Assembly: GCA_900473685.1 (NCBI GenBank)
Contig: UCNE01000009.1
Location: 248,001 to 312,000, forward strand
DNA: 64,000 nt
Direction: 5' to 3'
Source: Hyphomicrobiales bacterium
GTDB taxonomy: Bacteria; Pseudomonadota; Alphaproteobacteria; Rhizobiales; Rhizobiaceae
Under the pieces are notes generated by a model that was given only the letters and a program-made list of their open reading frames with translations, did not search any database and was not told where the DNA came from. The position numbers and the translations under genes were made by a program. The stretch's first letter is position 1, and each line of letters opens with the position of its first letter. Shown here in pieces: positions 63,674 through 64,000 of the stretch.

Positions 63674-64000
63674 TCAGCCTTCGCTCAGTATTTCCATGCC
63701 GCCGGTCAACCGGTCCATCAGGCTGCGGCGGACGCGGCCAACGTCACGGAGCGGCGGCTCGCCGAACTGGCGGGCATATTCGCGGCTGAACTGCGACTGG
63801 CTTTCATAGCCGACCTGATGGCCGGCAGAGCCTGCATCCAGCATATCTTCCAGCATCAGTCGGCGGGCTTCCTGCAACCTCAGCTGTTTCTGATACTGCA
63901 TCGGGCTCATGGCGGTGATCGCCTTGAAATGATGATGCAGCGAGGAAACGCTCATGCTGACACGGCTGGCCAGATCCTCGATCTTCAGGGGCATGGCGTA
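63674..64000 (-). CDS. AraC-family regulator, C-terminal part (cut by window)
   Basis: The 3' part of an AraC-type regulator; the frame remains open to the window edge and the true start is beyond 64000. Visible are both helix-turn-helix units: [40 protein letters not shown], and [20 protein letters not shown] followed by FGEPP. These match AraC proteins with an AraC_N cupin domain upstream. Regulated genes are not identifiable. Confidence 0.85.
   Translation of the reverse strand, partial: YAMPLKIEDLASRVSMSVSSLHHHFKAITAMSPMQYQKQLRLQEARRLMLEDMLDAGSAGHQVGYESQSQFSREYARQFGEPPLRDVGRVRRSLMDRLTGGMEILSEG

Overview
This is a high-GC chromosomal segment from an alphaproteobacterium of the order Rhizobiales, most likely family Rhizobiaceae (Rhizobium/Agrobacterium group). 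The evidence is the gene content and order: ctrA, sciP, chpT and a fliJ-like gene clustered together, the sqdBDC sulfolipid operon, a ybgC/ligD/ku/tolQRAB-pal arrangement, ropB-like outer membrane proteins, serC-serA, and purA next to rpoH. All assignments come from reading protein motifs by eye; no database search was run.

Layout. 1-5.96 kb: 5-formyl-THF cyclo-ligase, a YmdB-type phosphodiesterase, a brnTA toxin-antitoxin locus whose toxin is frameshifted, secreted proteins, a YebC-family regulator and a luciferase-like oxidoreductase. 6.1-9.8 kb: ruvC, ruvA and ruvB, with an AbrB/PIN (vapBC-type) toxin-antitoxin pair inserted in each of the two gaps between them. 9.8-14.2 kb: a Tat-type metallophosphatase, a NUDIX hydrolase, and sqdB-sqdD-sqdC on the minus strand (sulfoquinovosyl diacylglycerol synthesis). 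14.3-25.8 kb: ybgC, then ligD-ku (non-homologous end joining) on the opposite strand, then tolQ-tolR-tolA-tolB-pal-cpoB and tilS. 25.9-40 kb: ftsH, glmM, two outer membrane beta-barrels, serC-serA, a GNAT protein, an EamA transporter, purA and a large membrane-anchored protein of unknown function. 40-47.4 kb: rpoH with a structured leader, small stress-type proteins, an AraC regulator, rluD, a TrmH-family methyltransferase, a coiled-coil membrane protein and a DUF1134 protein.

47.7-52.6 kb is a cell-cycle and motility control cluster: the phosphotransferase ChpT, an atypical stand-alone receiver, the master regulator CtrA, a FliJ-like protein, a small acetyltransferase, the CtrA inhibitor SciP, and a LuxR-type regulator that lacks the usual acyl-homoserine-lactone pocket residues. 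mnmA and a tRNA with anticodon CAT follow.

54.2-60.3 kb looks like a previously unmarked genomic island. The last 16 bases across the 3' end of the tRNA are repeated exactly at 60304-60319. The enclosed 6.1 kb holds a glycosyltransferase, one intact and one multiply frameshifted FkbM-type methyltransferase, gmd and fcl (GDP-L-fucose synthesis), and a transposase fragment at each border, but no integrase. The cargo suggests surface-polysaccharide modification. To its right are a family-2-type glycosyltransferase, a TPR/O-GlcNAc-transferase-like protein, a small hypothetical protein and an AraC regulator cut by the window end.
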